DNA from: Perognathus longimembris pacificus
Taxonomy: Eukaryota > Chordata > Mammalia > Rodentia > Heteromyidae
Assembly: GCF_023159225.1 (NCBI RefSeq)
Contig: NC_063162.1
Location: 90,853,880-90,917,879, forward strand
DNA: 64,000 bases
Reading direction: 5' to 3'
Numbering within the stretch: the first letter of the stretch is position 1; each line of letters begins with the position of its first letter. Positions 22,291 to 34,355 of this stretch are shown here, in pieces. Under the pieces are notes generated by a model, which was not told where the DNA came from, ran no database searches, and saw only the letters and a program-made list of their open reading frames with translations. A program made the translations under genes and the position numbers.

Positions 22291-24287
22291 AGAGCATCAT
22301 CGGGCCCTAAAATGTTCAAGATGCCACTTGTGTTGTTAACTCTAGAAAAGCTGTCTTTTCATGTCTTTTGTGATTATAAAGGGTCAAGTTCTTATTTCCT
22401 TCAATTAACTTCAAAGAAAAGAAATGAGCCTGTGACACAGAATGAGGAAAAAGATATTGGAGGAAAGTTAATAATGTTATCTTTGATGTTCTGGCTACAA
22501 CAAACATGTCAGGACACTAAGAAAATTGAAAAAAATGTTCTGCATGCATTAAGGAATAGAAGCCAATTTATATTCCTTATATTTGATCAGGATAGCTCCC
22601 AGCCCTTTGCCATGTGATTGGTGGAAAGTACAGATCCATTATATTTCTGAAATTTGGAGAACGTAGAATGGCAGTCTGCCATACATTGGAGGGAATTCAA
22701 GTTTCCATTTTTCAATTAAAAATTAAGGAAAAATAAGGCATAGTTGAAAGGGATTTAAATTCAATTATACTATATTAAAGGAATTTTCCCTTGAAAGATT
22801 AAAATGAATCAAGTATGTGATATTTTCTTAAAGTAGTCAAGTATAGACTATTCTAATCTTTATGTGGTACATGATATTTGGAGTCAAAATTAGAGAAATA
22901 TTTTCTATTTTCCTTCAATTTTAATTTGATTATTCTTAGAGAATATCAAGTAGGATCAGTATGATTCTTTTCAGGAGATTGATAACTACTTTTATAAAGG
23001 GTTAAATTTAAGACTTGAACAGTTGAAGAAAATTTCCAACATAGTCTTGCAAATATTCTTTAACAAATCTTGCCAACATATAAAAATATTCCATGAAAAA
23101 TTAACAGTGCTTCCTGGATACTGTGTTAATAGTCATGGATTTTTATCAAAGAAGAATGAAGTGATAATCTACAAATAAACCAAAGTTAATACTAAGGGCT
23201 AAACGTATTTTATCCTTAACTATTCCTTACATGATTCTCTTAATTCTCATGTATTTCATGCTGAAATTCACTGATTTTTGACTATTGTAAAAATAATAAT
23301 GCCATGGCAAAAGAATATTAATAGATAATTTTTACTTTCCTTGGATTTTTCAGGTAGGTGAAGAATGATAATACTGCTTGATCTTTTCATAATGTTGTAA
23401 GTTATTTGATTTTGGTACATAGTCATTTTTATTTAGGATTTTAATAAATAAAGTAAGGAAGTATTCTTTAATGTTAGTTCCAGTAAAGAGCATTAAATTT
23501 TATTGAGTGATTTTCAGTGTCTATCAAGCTCCTAATGTGCTTTTTCTATTTTTGGTTAATAGATAATTTAAAACACATTAATCAATTCCTCCAAATCAAT
23601 TACCTTTGGTATACTCGCTTAAACTCATTTCATTGGTAATGCTGTTCTTAGCATGGGAAGTTTAATTTGATTTTTTAAAATTTAATTAAGGATTTTGTAG
23701 TAGAATTATACCAGCCTTGTAACAATTACAGTTTCAAGGACTCCCCTAAACTTCTGAAAGAGTATTCATAACATGAGGAAAATTTGTTCCTTGACTACTT
23801 GAGCAAGAAGTGTTTCATTCCATGAAAGCATTTAGGGTTAATGTCTTTAAGAAGTACCTTTTATTTTGTAAGAGAGTTTATAATTTTACTATAATAAACA
23901 TTTATAATATTTTAGATTCTTATATATTTTTAGGTTTCCTCAGATGCTTCCTTTTCTTCACTCAATTTTAGACTTGCAGATTTTTTACAGAAAATTATCT
24001 AAGATAATCAAGATTTAAACCTTTTATAATAGTATTTTAGGCTTAATAGTTTCTTGATGTTCCTTTTTTCATGATTTGTTTCTATGATTACAGTTTACAT
24101 AACTAGGCTTTGTTTGTGCCTTCTTTTAATTAGATTTGCTAACTATTTATTTTCCTGAGCTTTATGGAGAACCAGCTTTTCATAGTGAAAGATAAATCTT
24201 GGGTTTATACATCCATTTTGTATTCTCATTTTGTATTTCAATAAGGATGTTGTCCTTAAAATATTACAAACTGCTTCCCCTTGTTTT

Positions 24288-24533
24288 CTTAATAATTATT
24301 TTGTTTATTTGTTTTTGTTTTTGTTGCCAGTCCTGGGGCATGGACTCAGGGCCTGAGGACTGCCCTGGCTTCTTTTTGCTGAAGGCTAGCTCTCTACCTC
24401 TTGAGCCACAGTGCCACTTCCGGCTTTTTTCTGTATATGTGGTGCTGAGGAATCGAACCCAGGGCTTCATGTATACGAGGCAAGCACTTTACCACTAGGC
24501 CATATTCCCAGCCACTTGATAATTATTTTGTTT
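24288..24533 (-). mobile_element. IDL-Geo SINE with 19-bp imperfect target duplication
   Basis: Reverse-complement element flanked by CTTAATAATTATTTTGTTT (24288-24306) and a copy with one mismatch (24515-24533). The tail is T/G-rich instead of pure A. Confidence 0.88.
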
Positions 24534-24929
24534 TGATGTTCCTTTATATTGGCTTGGATGTTAGTTCATCTTTAGCCATTCAATTTTAAAAATTAACGTG
24601 AGGTTTTGAATTTTTGTGAGAACACCTTCAATCATATCCTATATATTTTGATGTCTTCTGAAAGTAGTACTATTACTTAATGACTGTAACTGTGTATTTT
24701 AAAAATTAAAATAATATTATTCAGGGGAAACTTGTTAATTTTGCATTCATTTGATATTTTTATTTATTAATTATATTGATTTTTAAATATCACTACACTG
24801 TGCTCAAAGATGTTTGCCTATAAAACTATTTCCATTATTTGGAACAGGATTTTATTGTCTAAATTATGATTAACTTCTCGAAATATTTCATGGACTTTGA
24901 TATATATACATATATCCTTCATATATCAA

Positions 24930-25585
24930 GTGCTAGGGATTATTTGTCTCCCCTTTGTGGGCTGAAGCCTTGTCCCTAACATGACAGTGTTTGGAGATCA
25001 GGCCTTTGGGAGACAATTAGTTTAGATGACTTTGTGAGGGTGAGGTCCTCAGTATGGAATTTGTAGTCTGCTTAGAACCAACACTGAAGGTTCTCTCGTC
25101 TCTGTCTCCCATGTGAGGATACATTAAAACCTTGGGCAAGCTGGCTACTGGTGGCTTATGCCTGTAATCCTAGCTATTTAGGAGGTGAAGATCTGAGACC
25201 TGAGGATCTCAGCCAGGATCTTGAAGCCAGCCCAACCAGAAAAGTTTGTGAAACTCATCTCTCCTATTAACCACCAAAAACCCAGAAATGGAATTGTGGC
25301 TCAAGGGTAGAATGCTAGCCTTTTGCAAAAGAAGCTCAGGGACATGTCTAAGAGCTGAGTCCAAGCCCCAACAACAAAAACAAAAACACAGATGGCCATC
25401 TGTAATACAGAAGAGCCTACACCAGGAGCCAAATTTGCTCATCATCTTAATTTTGGATTCTCCAGCCTTTTAGACTTGAATGGCTACAACAAACTTTCTA
25501 GAACAGTGAGGGAATAAATACTTTTCCATTGTTTGTGCACCCAGTATATGATATGTGGTTATGACAGCCAAGCAGAAAAAAAGAA
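24930..25585 (+). mobile_element. Old LTR/MaLR-like repeat interrupted by a SINE
   Basis: Left part has GGGCTGAAGCCTTGTCCC and AGATCAGGCCTTTGGGAG. The right part after the SINE (25386-25585) has CAGTGAGGGAATAAATAC...GTGCACCCAGTATATG, a typical 3' end for such repeats. The exact family is uncertain. Confidence 0.45.
25140..25385 (+). mobile_element. Composite SINE inserted in a MaLR-like repeat
   Basis: Clear element: CTGGTGGCTTATGCCTGTAA, CCTAGCTATTTAGG, then AATTGTGGCTCAAGGGTAG and CCAAGCCCCAACAAC plus an A-rich tail. It splits the older repeat at 24930-25585. Confidence 0.8.
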
Positions 25586-26091
25586 ACAAACATTAAGTGT
25601 ATCACTTATGTCTAATGGCTCTATTATTTAGTTCCTATTTGTTTCCTCTGCAAATTAAGAGCTGTGTTTTTAAAGTCCTAATATGAAGAATCTGTTGGAA
25701 GAAAAATGAAGAGTCGAAAGGCCTCTGATGTTCCTCTAAACTCTAGATCCCTATCTGCAAGACTGCAAGAGGCATTTATTGACGATGCTATTAACAACCT
25801 GCCCTCAAGTTGCACTGCATGAGCCCGAGCACACACTGAACTCTGAAGTCCAAGTATAACTGAGTTGCATGTATGTTACTGTTCCATGTTTATACTTTAA
25901 GGGGGTGCTGGTCCTAATTGAGACCCAAAGATTCTTGTGGAAAAACAGTAGACAAGAAACTAAAGTGGTGCAGGTAACATGGAAATGTATTTCAAACGTG
26001 AAGAATTTTAGGCATAGTCTAGGAGAAAACCCAGGAAGATTCAAGAAGGCTGGAAAACTGGAATAATTCACCAATTTGAATAATAGAGCTA

Positions 26092-26194
26092 AGCACAAAT
26101 GGCTCACACCTAATCTAGCTACTCAGGATGCTGAGATCTGAGAATTTCAGTTAGAAGCTGGCCCAGATAGGAAAGTCCGTGAGACTCTTATCCT

Positions 26195-26268
<74 letters not shown>

Positions 26269-26370
26269 CGAGATGTAGTTCAAGTGGTAGAGCACTGGCC
26301 TTTGGCCTTCAATGAAAAAGCTCAGGGATAGTGCCCAGGCTCTGAGTTAGAGCTCCAGTACCAGCATACA
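26092..26370 (+). mobile_element. Composite SINE split by (CA)n
   Basis: B1-like half (CTAGCTACTCAGGATGCTGAG) and Geo-like half (TTCAAGTGGTAGAGCACTGG) are separated by a CA array at the linker position. The right half ends GAGCTCCAGTACCAGC. Confidence 0.78.
26198..26265 (+). repeat. (CA)n microsatellite
   Basis: About 33 CA units inside a composite SINE. One of the longest arrays in the window. Confidence 0.97.
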
Positions 26371-27339
26371 TTCACAAGGAAAAATATCAGAAAGAGATAA
26401 AGAATAATTTAATATGATGGACAGCCATAACATTAGAAGGCTGTAAATTCAAATGCAATCCATGTACCAATTTATAGACAGATTTTAAACTTACAATTTG
26501 TCTCTCTCTTTAAAAAAACAATTCAATGAAGTGAAATTTTATTTTGATCTTTAATTTTTAATCTTATTTTTAAATGTTTTGCAAAGAAAATGGCAAGATC
26601 TACAATCTTATCAACTTAATGACTTTGATTTTTGTGTCTCCTTTTCCAACTGTTAGTCATGCCTATCTATATCAGATTGGGACATTATTTCATTTGGTGA
26701 AAAGCACAGTTTTAATTCAAAGCTGAGAATATATCTAGGGCCAAGAAAAAAGTGGATTTTGTTTTTCTAGTAATCAAAGAATCTGGGAGAAATAGTCCAG
26801 CACTTGGAATAAAAAGAGGAGAATGGTTATTTAAAAAATAAAAAATCAACAACTAATGACAAATCAAGACCACCCACAATGATGTAAAGGAAACTTATCA
26901 AGAATATCATACTGCTTTAAACCAACCCACCTAAACTGAAGTGGTATATATGTGTGTATTCTTTACTTACATGGTTTTATTTAGTTTATAGAATGGAATT
27001 CTCTAGACCTGGAGGAAATACATGCTTTCCAAATAAATGTTATCATGTTTCAAGCTGTGAGACACACTATGACACAAAAGGGGATATCATAAAAGTATTA
27101 GAGGAAAGGTAAGTATTGATCTCAAGAACAAAAAAACCTGCCGAAAATGCTTATGATAATCATGAATTACAATTTTGTGATTAAAAATTCTTTACAGTGT
27201 CTCTAAGTAGCTTAATTCATATCAACAAACCATCCAAAGGAGTTCTCTATAAGTGCCCCTTGGGCAATGGAGGAAGTGTAATAAAACATGATCTCTTTCT
27301 CCCAGGAATGCAGTAGAGCAGGAAACAGTGACATAAGAG

Positions 27340-27490
27340 TATGATCAGCTTTGTGATCAGAACACTTAATTGTAATGCCATGTGTGAAGTATGTGTGAAG
27401 TCACACAGCCAGCTATGAGCATTATAAAAACAAGAATTCTGATTTCTTGATTCTGTGCTCACTCTGATTTCTACTACAATACTTTCTGTC
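27340..27490 (-). mobile_element. Probable MIR fragment
   Basis: AAGTCACACAGCCAGCTATG followed by a diverged tRNA-like end is the reverse complement of a MIR 5' region. It ends about 85 bp from exon 3. Confidence 0.45.
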
Positions 27491-27574
27491 ACATCACATT
27501 AAATCCAAAAGAATTAATAGGAGCTGTGCTTTCAAAGTAAGAATCATCACAAATTCATTTGCAAGTCTCCAAAC

Positions 27575-27749
27575 CTGGTCGCAGGTGGATGGACACTTCT
27601 CCTGGAGTCACTTGAGTGTTTATTTCATTTTTACTTTCTACTATTACACGCACAGATGGGTTCTCTATAGAATCAGCTGAGCAGCCTTTGCTTATTAAAT
27701 TGGAAACTGTATCACAACGTTCACTTCTTGATCCACTTGAAATGAAATC
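27575..27749 (-). CDS. ITGB8: ITGB8 coding exon 3 (end of PSI, start of hybrid domain)
   Basis: This exon encodes residues 72-129 plus the first base of Gly130. It starts DFISSGSRSERCDTVSNLI and contains ISKGC, which supplies the last two PSI cysteines. It ends TQVTPGEVSIHLRP, the first strand of the hybrid domain that precedes the inserted beta-I domain in integrin beta subunits. The acceptor is tttaaacag. The donor CAG|gtttgg is non-canonical beyond GT and looks weak. The reading frame is open throughout and joins exon 4 exactly across a split glycine codon. The stretch ENPSVRVIVESKNEIN is the least conserved part by my recollection of the family. Confidence 0.95.
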
Positions 27750-28316
27750 CTGTTTAAAAGAAGGAAAATCACTCATGTTTTTAGTGTATATTATCTGATA
27801 ACACCAAAGGAAAGCCATTCAAAGTAAATATTGCAAAGCAGCCATTTACAGTGCAGAAGAAACCACTAAACTGTTTAAAATAGCTACACGTTCCTAAATT
27901 TGTCATAAATAAAACTTTAATTTCAAAATCTCATTTAAAAAGAAGAAAATGAATTATTAAAGAGGAAATTCAAACCAAGAACTTTAAATGCTCTTAACTG
28001 ATCACTGTAAAATTACACCAATGTAATTCTTTCTATTTGACTTTAGAATGACAGAGCCAAAAGAAATTTTTGCCAAAGTAGACCATTCATTGGCTCCAAA
28101 TGTGAGCCTCATGTCTCAAAGGACTTCCCTGGTATATTTATTATATACTATTTTGTTTGTAATATGAGAAGGAATCCTTGGAAATTTCATGCTTAATTAA
28201 AAACTGAAAATTCATGAAATTGTAAACTGGATATCAAATTTCTTAGAACACAAAAGCACCTAATTTCTCAGATGCTAAATTGCCTGTCAATAATTTGATA
28301 AAACAAAGAAGTATTT

Positions 28317-28318
<2 letters not shown>

Positions 28319-28362
<44 letters not shown>
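28319..28362 (+). repeat. (GT)n microsatellite
   Basis: About 22 GT units in intron 2 with no SINE beside it. Confidence 0.96.
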
Positions 28363-28367
<5 letters not shown>

Positions 28368-28564
28368 GAGGTGGAGATATGAAGGCTACAGCTCAAATTC
28401 TACTGACTTTGAACTCAATCTAAAATTTCAATATCATTTAGCTTGGAATTAATGGAATAAGCTTAACATTTCAAATTACTTTGGCTGAGAATAAAATAAT
28501 ACTTCTGGTTTTCATTTAACTATTCAAGCTTTTTCCTAAGGATAGAAAACTATTGAAAAGTAAC

Positions 28565-28720
28565 AAGGTACTGGAGGCTCATGCCTGCAATCCTACCTAC
28601 TCAAGAAGCTTATAGATATGGATAGAGTCTCGAAGCCAGTTCTGTCTGACCCATCAATGGGGCTTGTACCTGCAATTTCCTAGTGAAATGCCAGAAGTGG
28701 ATGTGAAAAGTCATTGAAAA
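28565..28720 (+). mobile_element. Degraded composite SINE
   Basis: CTGGAGGCTCATGCCTGCAAT, then CTACTCAAGAAGC and a residual Geo-like start (GCCAGAAGTGGATGTG). Confidence 0.55.
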
Positions 28721-30694
28721 GTATGGTAATGTGTCATCATATGTGATGCTGGTCTAAAGAATATGGAATATTTACTTACACAAGCACTGAATATTTTCTC
28801 AATGATTTTCCTGACAGTGGCAGTTTTGATCCAGCATTTAACAATTCCTCCTTTTGTTCAAGTGATTCAGAGAATTGGATTCCAATTAATTAATCATTCA
28901 GCTAAAGAATATTGATTGAATATTTACTCAGGGACAATAGATGCTGGGGATATGAAGTGGAATTGGTTTACTAGTATCCTTAACAGAACCTCAACAAACC
29001 ATTAAGGAATTCGCCCAGTAAGCAAGCAAATATAATTATCATGGGACTTAAACTTAGGAGAAGGACATATTGTCTTTGGGTTATGTGATAGGAGATTATC
29101 GAGTTTAACTGGACATGAAAGCTAAAGATGAGGTCACTAATTAATTGTACATTAGGATATCCCAGGCACTGATGAGTCATTAGATGAGATAATGATGGGT
29201 GACATAAAAATTCATACAAAAAATTTCTTCTTTCCTCAGTTTAGAACAGGGCTTTGCAATCTAGGTCAAATCAAACAAATGGAGTCCTAAGCCTGTTTTT
29301 ATATGATTTGAGCACCAACAAAATGCTCCAATATCTTAAAAGATGTATAAAGAAAAATGTACCATCCAGACAATATGTGGCCATAAAGACTGAAAGTGTA
29401 CTCTTCTTTGTGTCCATCTCAAAGTGAGAGTTCAGGTCATATTATATGAATTTAAGGATACAACAAATAGTACTTTACTACATCATTTCAGACGTTACTA
29501 GGTAAATTTAGAAGCTTTTTAGCTTTCCAATACCCATCAGTTGGATATGGCTACAATAAATAGGACTTCATGGTAGAAATGCCTCAAATAGTGGGCAAAC
29601 TGGACATGGTTCCAGAATTTCTACTATAGCTCTGCTTGAATACTTAATTATAAGCATACTTAAAAGGTGAAAGTGAATGTGCCCTTCTTCCCAATCAAAA
29701 TCTCCAGGTTATCATTGGAGCATTATGGAGACAGAAACATAATTGCTTACATAACCATGTAAGACCATGGTAAGACTAGGAGATATTGAAGGTGAGGTAC
29801 ATTGTATATAGGTCCCCAGGGAAAAGTGGCTTATGATGTTAGGCTATAATGTGTGTCACATATTCCCAGAGCACCCTAGGCTAGGTGAAAAACCCTGCTT
29901 TTTCCAAGTCTGAGTGCCACTGAAAGTGTCCGCCAGTACATAATTCATGTCTGTTCTTGTTTGCCAATTCTTGTCTAATATTACATGTCATAAAAGGCCA
30001 TATACATTTTTACAGATGTTAAAAAAAACAAGATTTTTGAATCATAGAAAGAAAATAAGGGGCAAATAACTCCCTATTTTTTTCCCAGTCGGTTATTTGT
30101 GTAACAAACGAAGAAAAAGGAATGGTGGTTAATTTTACTGTAAGTGTACATCAAGCTATGAATGCCACGTGACCTTTAAATGTCAAATTGTTTTGCTGAA
30201 ATCGGCAAAATATTCTCAATTATTTTGTAATTTCTGAATCAGTGTGGCTGTTTTTACCCCACTGTGAAACAAGGGCAAGAAAACACTGCCAATTGGCCAA
30301 TTAGATTTGAAAAGGGAAGAAAAGAGCAAGGCATCAAAATCAAGAATGGAATGTTGTCTGTGCCTATTGTGGCCTACTTTCCACTTCATATAAAAGAAAG
30401 CAATTTGAAACCGCACCCTTTTAATTTGGGGTATTTTGTGTCATTTTAATTTCTTCTAATCCTTATGGTTTACTTTTTTCTACAAGGAAAACACCAGCAA
30501 ATTTACACGCCAACTTTGTGCATCTAAAACCAATTGAAAATGAAAACCCTGGTCTGAAGTTACTCTGCCAGGCTTTCATCAGGCTTGTTATTTTCATCCT
30601 TCTAAGATAATACTCTGGGTATAAAAATATAACAAAGTGTTTCTGTGTTGTTGTTTTGTTTTTTTGTTCCCCCTACTTAGTCTCTTATGTCTGA

Positions 30695-30745
30695 GGTGTG
30701 TGTGTGTGTCTGTGTGTGTGTGTCTGTGTGTGAGTGTGTGTGTGT
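30695..30745 (+). repeat. Interrupted (GT)n repeat
   Basis: GT units broken by CT and GA steps, next to the SINE at 30740. Confidence 0.9.
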
Positions 30746-31000
30746 TAGTACTGGGGTTTGGCCTCTTGTTCTTGCTCATGTGTTTTGTCTTTTGTTTTGT
30801 TTTGTTTTGTTTTTAACACTGAGGGCTGCATTCTACCACTTGAGCAACATTTCTACTTCAGGGTTTCAGCTAGTTAATTGGTAATAAGAGTCTTAAAGAT
30901 TTGTCTGCCCAGGCTTTGAACCTTGGTCTTCAGGTCTTAGCCTCCTGAATTGTTAGGATTGCAGGCTTGAGTCACTGCCTTACTGCCTGAGGTTTTTTCC
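30740..31000 (-). mobile_element. Composite SINE
   Basis: Reverse complement with an internal (TTTTG)n expansion near 30,795. AGCTAGTTAATTGGTAATAAG is the linker, and TAGGATTGCAGGCTTGAGTC the B1-like half. Confidence 0.7.
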
Positions 31001-31489
31001 TTTTATAATGGCAACTTGTATGAAAGTGGAAGAATTCTATCACATTCCTTTAGACAATGAATATCCTTCATGTTATGTTTTAAGATAGCTGTGTTCTGAG
31101 ACTCCCTTTGAAACTACAAAAATTTTAATTGATTTTTTATTTCTGATCAACTTTCAAATTTATACAAACAAGCTTAATTCGTGGCTTTTTTTTCTCAGTA
31201 TGAGGATGAAAACATTGTTCTCATCCTTTTCCCTCCAACCTTGCTGCCTGAGAAACCAGAGACATTAGTCACATCTTTGAATGAATAATGGGTGATTTTC
31301 CAATATTTCTGGATACAGCTTGCCTCCCAGTGGTGTCTGGTCAGCCACAGGGAGAGAATGGACATCTCCTCTGGTTAGCAATGTGGTCACTACCAATACC
31401 AAGCACTGTGTGTGTCCTCTGAGGTTGTGTTATTAAGACAGGCTTTCATCTTGTTACCTAAATACTTCACACTTAAAACTCTCATATTT

Positions 31490-31685
31490 TAAGCAATGCC
31501 TGTGTAGCACGAACTTCCCACATTGTATCTCCCCAACAGTGTGAGGCAAGTGTCATTAATATTTTCCTCTAAACAAAAACAGGAATCAAGAATTATGTCC
31601 AGAGTTACCAAGTTGATAATTGATGGAATTAGGACTTGAATCCCATTTTGTTTCTCTTTAGAGCCTGATTTTTCAAACCCTCAAA
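31490..31685 (-). mobile_element. MIR element
   Basis: AACAGTGTGAGGCAAGTGTC, ATTTTCCTCTAAACAAAAAC, then TTAGGACTTGAATCCCATT follow a reverse-complement MIR. Confidence 0.65.
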
Positions 31686-33406
31686 CATACTACATTGAAG
31701 TGTGTACAGTAACGGTAGCACTTTGAGACAAGAATAGCTTAGTGAGTTTTTCAGGGATTTCCCTGAGGTCCACTGTGAAGAAAATGGCCAACCATTGATA
31801 TGTTAATGGTTTACCTATGGGTAAATATCTACTCCCCAGCAGCTACCATCCCCACCCCTCCCTTCTGCTCGGTAACCTATCCCTCTAAATACCCCAAATC
31901 ACTCCTTTTGTGGCAGGACTGACTCTTATTCTCAGGCCTATGAATTTTCTGACAGTTTGTATGGATTACAAAGACAGAGAAGGGGTCTCTCTGGATCCTG
32001 ACGTAACAGTTGATTGCTTAATGTGCTTCTGTGGCCTCTTTTCAAAGTTCTTCTAAACTTCCTTCATTAAGGCATACAGCAGCCAAGGTTGGGTTGGCAC
32101 AAACCTCAGGACCAAGTGACCCATTAAAGCAACAATGGAACAGTGGTTTAGGTTCTAGAAATAGCAAGTCATGAAACATTTCTTTCATAGTAAAACCTAC
32201 AATCCAACCCCAAATTCAAGATTTGTAATTAAAAGATGCTCAAAGAATGGAGTTAAGTCTTGTCTTTGGCTCTAAGGACCTGACGGAATTGGATCCAGAA
32301 ACTGTGATCTTCTCTGTGATGCTGACTGGTCATGAGGGCTGACGTCTGATCTCATTGGTGCAGCCAGAGCATTTCAGACTCTATTATTCAGATTGACTTT
32401 TAGTCACAGCTCCTGTTTGGTGAATTTCTCCCTTGTTTTTATCTTGACTTGCTCCCTAAAAATAGTAATGCCTCCTTTCCTTGGCTACTTTTCAGGTTTC
32501 TTTCTATTCCCTGAGTAGGCATTAGACAAGCAGGAACAAGGGAGGGTGTAAATATGATGGTGAGTGCAATCATTGAGCTAAATCAGAAAAGACAAAACCT
32601 AGAGATTTATGTCCATGTCAAGCAAAGGGCCTTTAAAAACCTCTCTGATCCAATTTGCAGGAGCTACGTAACTAACTATAAAAGTACCTAGGAAATATCA
32701 TAAAAGAAGAAACTACAGTTTGAAGAAGGTTCTTTGGTAAAACGTATCAAATACAGGTATCTCCGATTGAAGATCTTTTCTTTAAGAACTCAAAAAATAA
32801 ATGAAAAGCCAAGAATGTTTTACTAAGAATTTTGTCATTAGAGTTTGCTTCTCTTCAAAAACACAAATCTGGAGTCATAAACACTTTCTGAAATAGTTTC
32901 CATTTCAGAGAATGTAATTGTATACTTTCTTATGGTGAAGATCAGGTCAAGTTGATGCAGGATGTTAAGAAATGGAGATCATTTAACTTCAAGTGTTTTA
33001 AATAAAAGTTTATAAAATGCACCAATGAACTATCTTGTTTTTCTATAATAAACAAGTATAGGGGCATAACCCAACTCTGCCTCAGGCTGCAGCAAGAATT
33101 TTACAGCAAAGTCTATTGAACTATGAAAAGTTACTACCTGTGCTTGCCAATTTTCTATATAGCTGGAAAGAAAACATAAACTGCCTTGTAGTGTATTTAA
33201 AAAGTTTTCCTTATAAAAAAAGTTATTCTTGATTATGTATCCAGCCAGATATGCTGCTTGCAAGCATCAAACCAAATGATTTCCTGATGCTCAGGATTAT
33301 CTCTCCTTTTCCTGATGCACCTTTAAGGCATGGAATACTAGTGCAGTGAAATCATGCTAGAGAGAAAGTCACATGTAAGGAAATGAGAAAGAAAGAAAAG
33401 GCACAC

Positions 33407-33492
33407 CTTTTGAACACACCATCCACATTCGGGTCCCATCGCAAGGCACCTTGCACATGATCCTGCGTTTGAAGATACACATCTATTGTCTT
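33407..33492 (-). CDS. ITGB8: ITGB8 coding exon 2 (N-terminal part of PSI domain)
   Basis: This 86-nt exon completes codon 43 (Glu) and encodes residues 43-71. The segment EDNRCVSSNAGSC, followed by ARCLAMGPECGWCVQK, carries five of the seven PSI-domain cysteines and the GPECGWC signature of integrin beta chains. The acceptor is a good pyrimidine-rich site ending gtttcag. The donor AAG|gtgtgc is weak: it lacks A at +3 and +4 and G at +5. Exon length is not a multiple of three, so skipping would shift the frame. The reading frame is not the one that gives the longest open frame here; the exon was found by searching for the cysteine pattern, and its phase agrees with both neighbours. Confidence 0.93.
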
Positions 33493-34114
33493 CTGAAACA
33501 AAGGATAAAGGGAAACATTATAGTTTATTTTGAAAATATGCAATTCTTAGCCAAATTTTATAAAGTAAAATAATATACCCTTTTGTTTCAGTACCTGCTG
33601 TCACATAATATATACTTTTTAAGGAAACAGCCAATCTGCACTTAATAGATACCTAGATAATTATTTGTGAAGTCAGGAGAATGATTTAAAAATGTGATTT
33701 TAGTCAGATCTGGGGGGTTGACTTATTTTTGCTGCAATAGTAAAGGATATTCCACATTCTTTAGTGCACTGAAGTCTTGTTGTATTTCATATTCTGAGCC
33801 ATGTCAGTGTTTTTCTGGTTCTAAGGTTTTCCTTATAAAAATGAGCAATTCACTATGTTGAGTCATAGCAAACAAAGCTTCTGAGTAGTTTTGATGGACA
33901 TTTTCAGTAGTTAAGGTAGAAGTGGTTACATTAATGTTGGTTATTTTGATTGAATAACAGAACCAGACATAATGGCATGATTGTTTTAGAAGTAGAGTAG
34001 TTAAACGAAACTGAATGAGTTAACCCAATTTATTTTCTCCAATTGGATCACATGAAGGTCATGAATAAAAATTCACTTTTCCAATGGAATCCTGTGCTAG
34101 ACTATCTGTTTCTC

Positions 34115-34355
34115 TGTTTTTATTTTTGTTGGTTGTGGGGCTTGAACTCAAGGACTGAGCACCGTCCCTGAGTTATTTTGTTCAAGGCTAGTACTCTACC
34201 ACTTTGAGCCACAGCACACTTCCAGTTTTCTGGTAGTTAATTAGAGATTAAGAGTCTCACAGACTTTCCTGCCCTGGTTGACTTTGAACCGTGATCCTCA
34301 GATCTCAGCCTCCTGTGAAGCTCGGATTACAGACATGAGCCACTGGTGCCCAGCT
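34115..34355 (-). mobile_element. Composite SINE (well preserved)
   Basis: Reverse complement: GTTCAAGGCTAGTACTCTAC, AGTTAATTAGAGATTAAGAG, then CTCAGATCTCAGCCTCCTG and GAGCCACTGGTGCCCAGC. Confidence 0.82.

Larger units (their letters stand above)
16539..27574 (-). other. ITGB8: ITGB8 intron 3
   Basis: An 11,036-bp intron separating exons 4 and 3. Repeats recognised: an L1 3' end near 18.0 kb, SINEs at 18.9, 20.3, 21.2, 24.3, 25.1 and 26.1 kb, a MaLR-like fragment around 25 kb and a large (CA)n array at 26.2 kb. The block 22,620-24,280 is AT-rich with no repeat I can name. Confidence 0.9.
27750..33406 (-). other. ITGB8: ITGB8 intron 2
   Basis: A 5,657-bp intron in phase 0 with weak 5' splice-site sequence (gtgtgc). 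It contains a (GT)n array at 28.3 kb, a degraded SINE at 28.6 kb, a minus-strand SINE with GT-rich flank at 30.7-31.0 kb and a MIR at 31.5 kb. The rest (28,760-30,650 and 31,700-33,400) has no recognisable feature. Confidence 0.9.

Noticed and set aside
22312..22617. 101-codon open frame in intron 3
   Set aside because: No family match, no conserved motif, and an opposite-strand open frame in the same place.
33352..33543. 63-codon minus-strand frame at exon 2 as the coding frame
   Set aside because: The real ITGB8 exon uses a different frame, giving the PSI cysteine pattern with correct splice phases.
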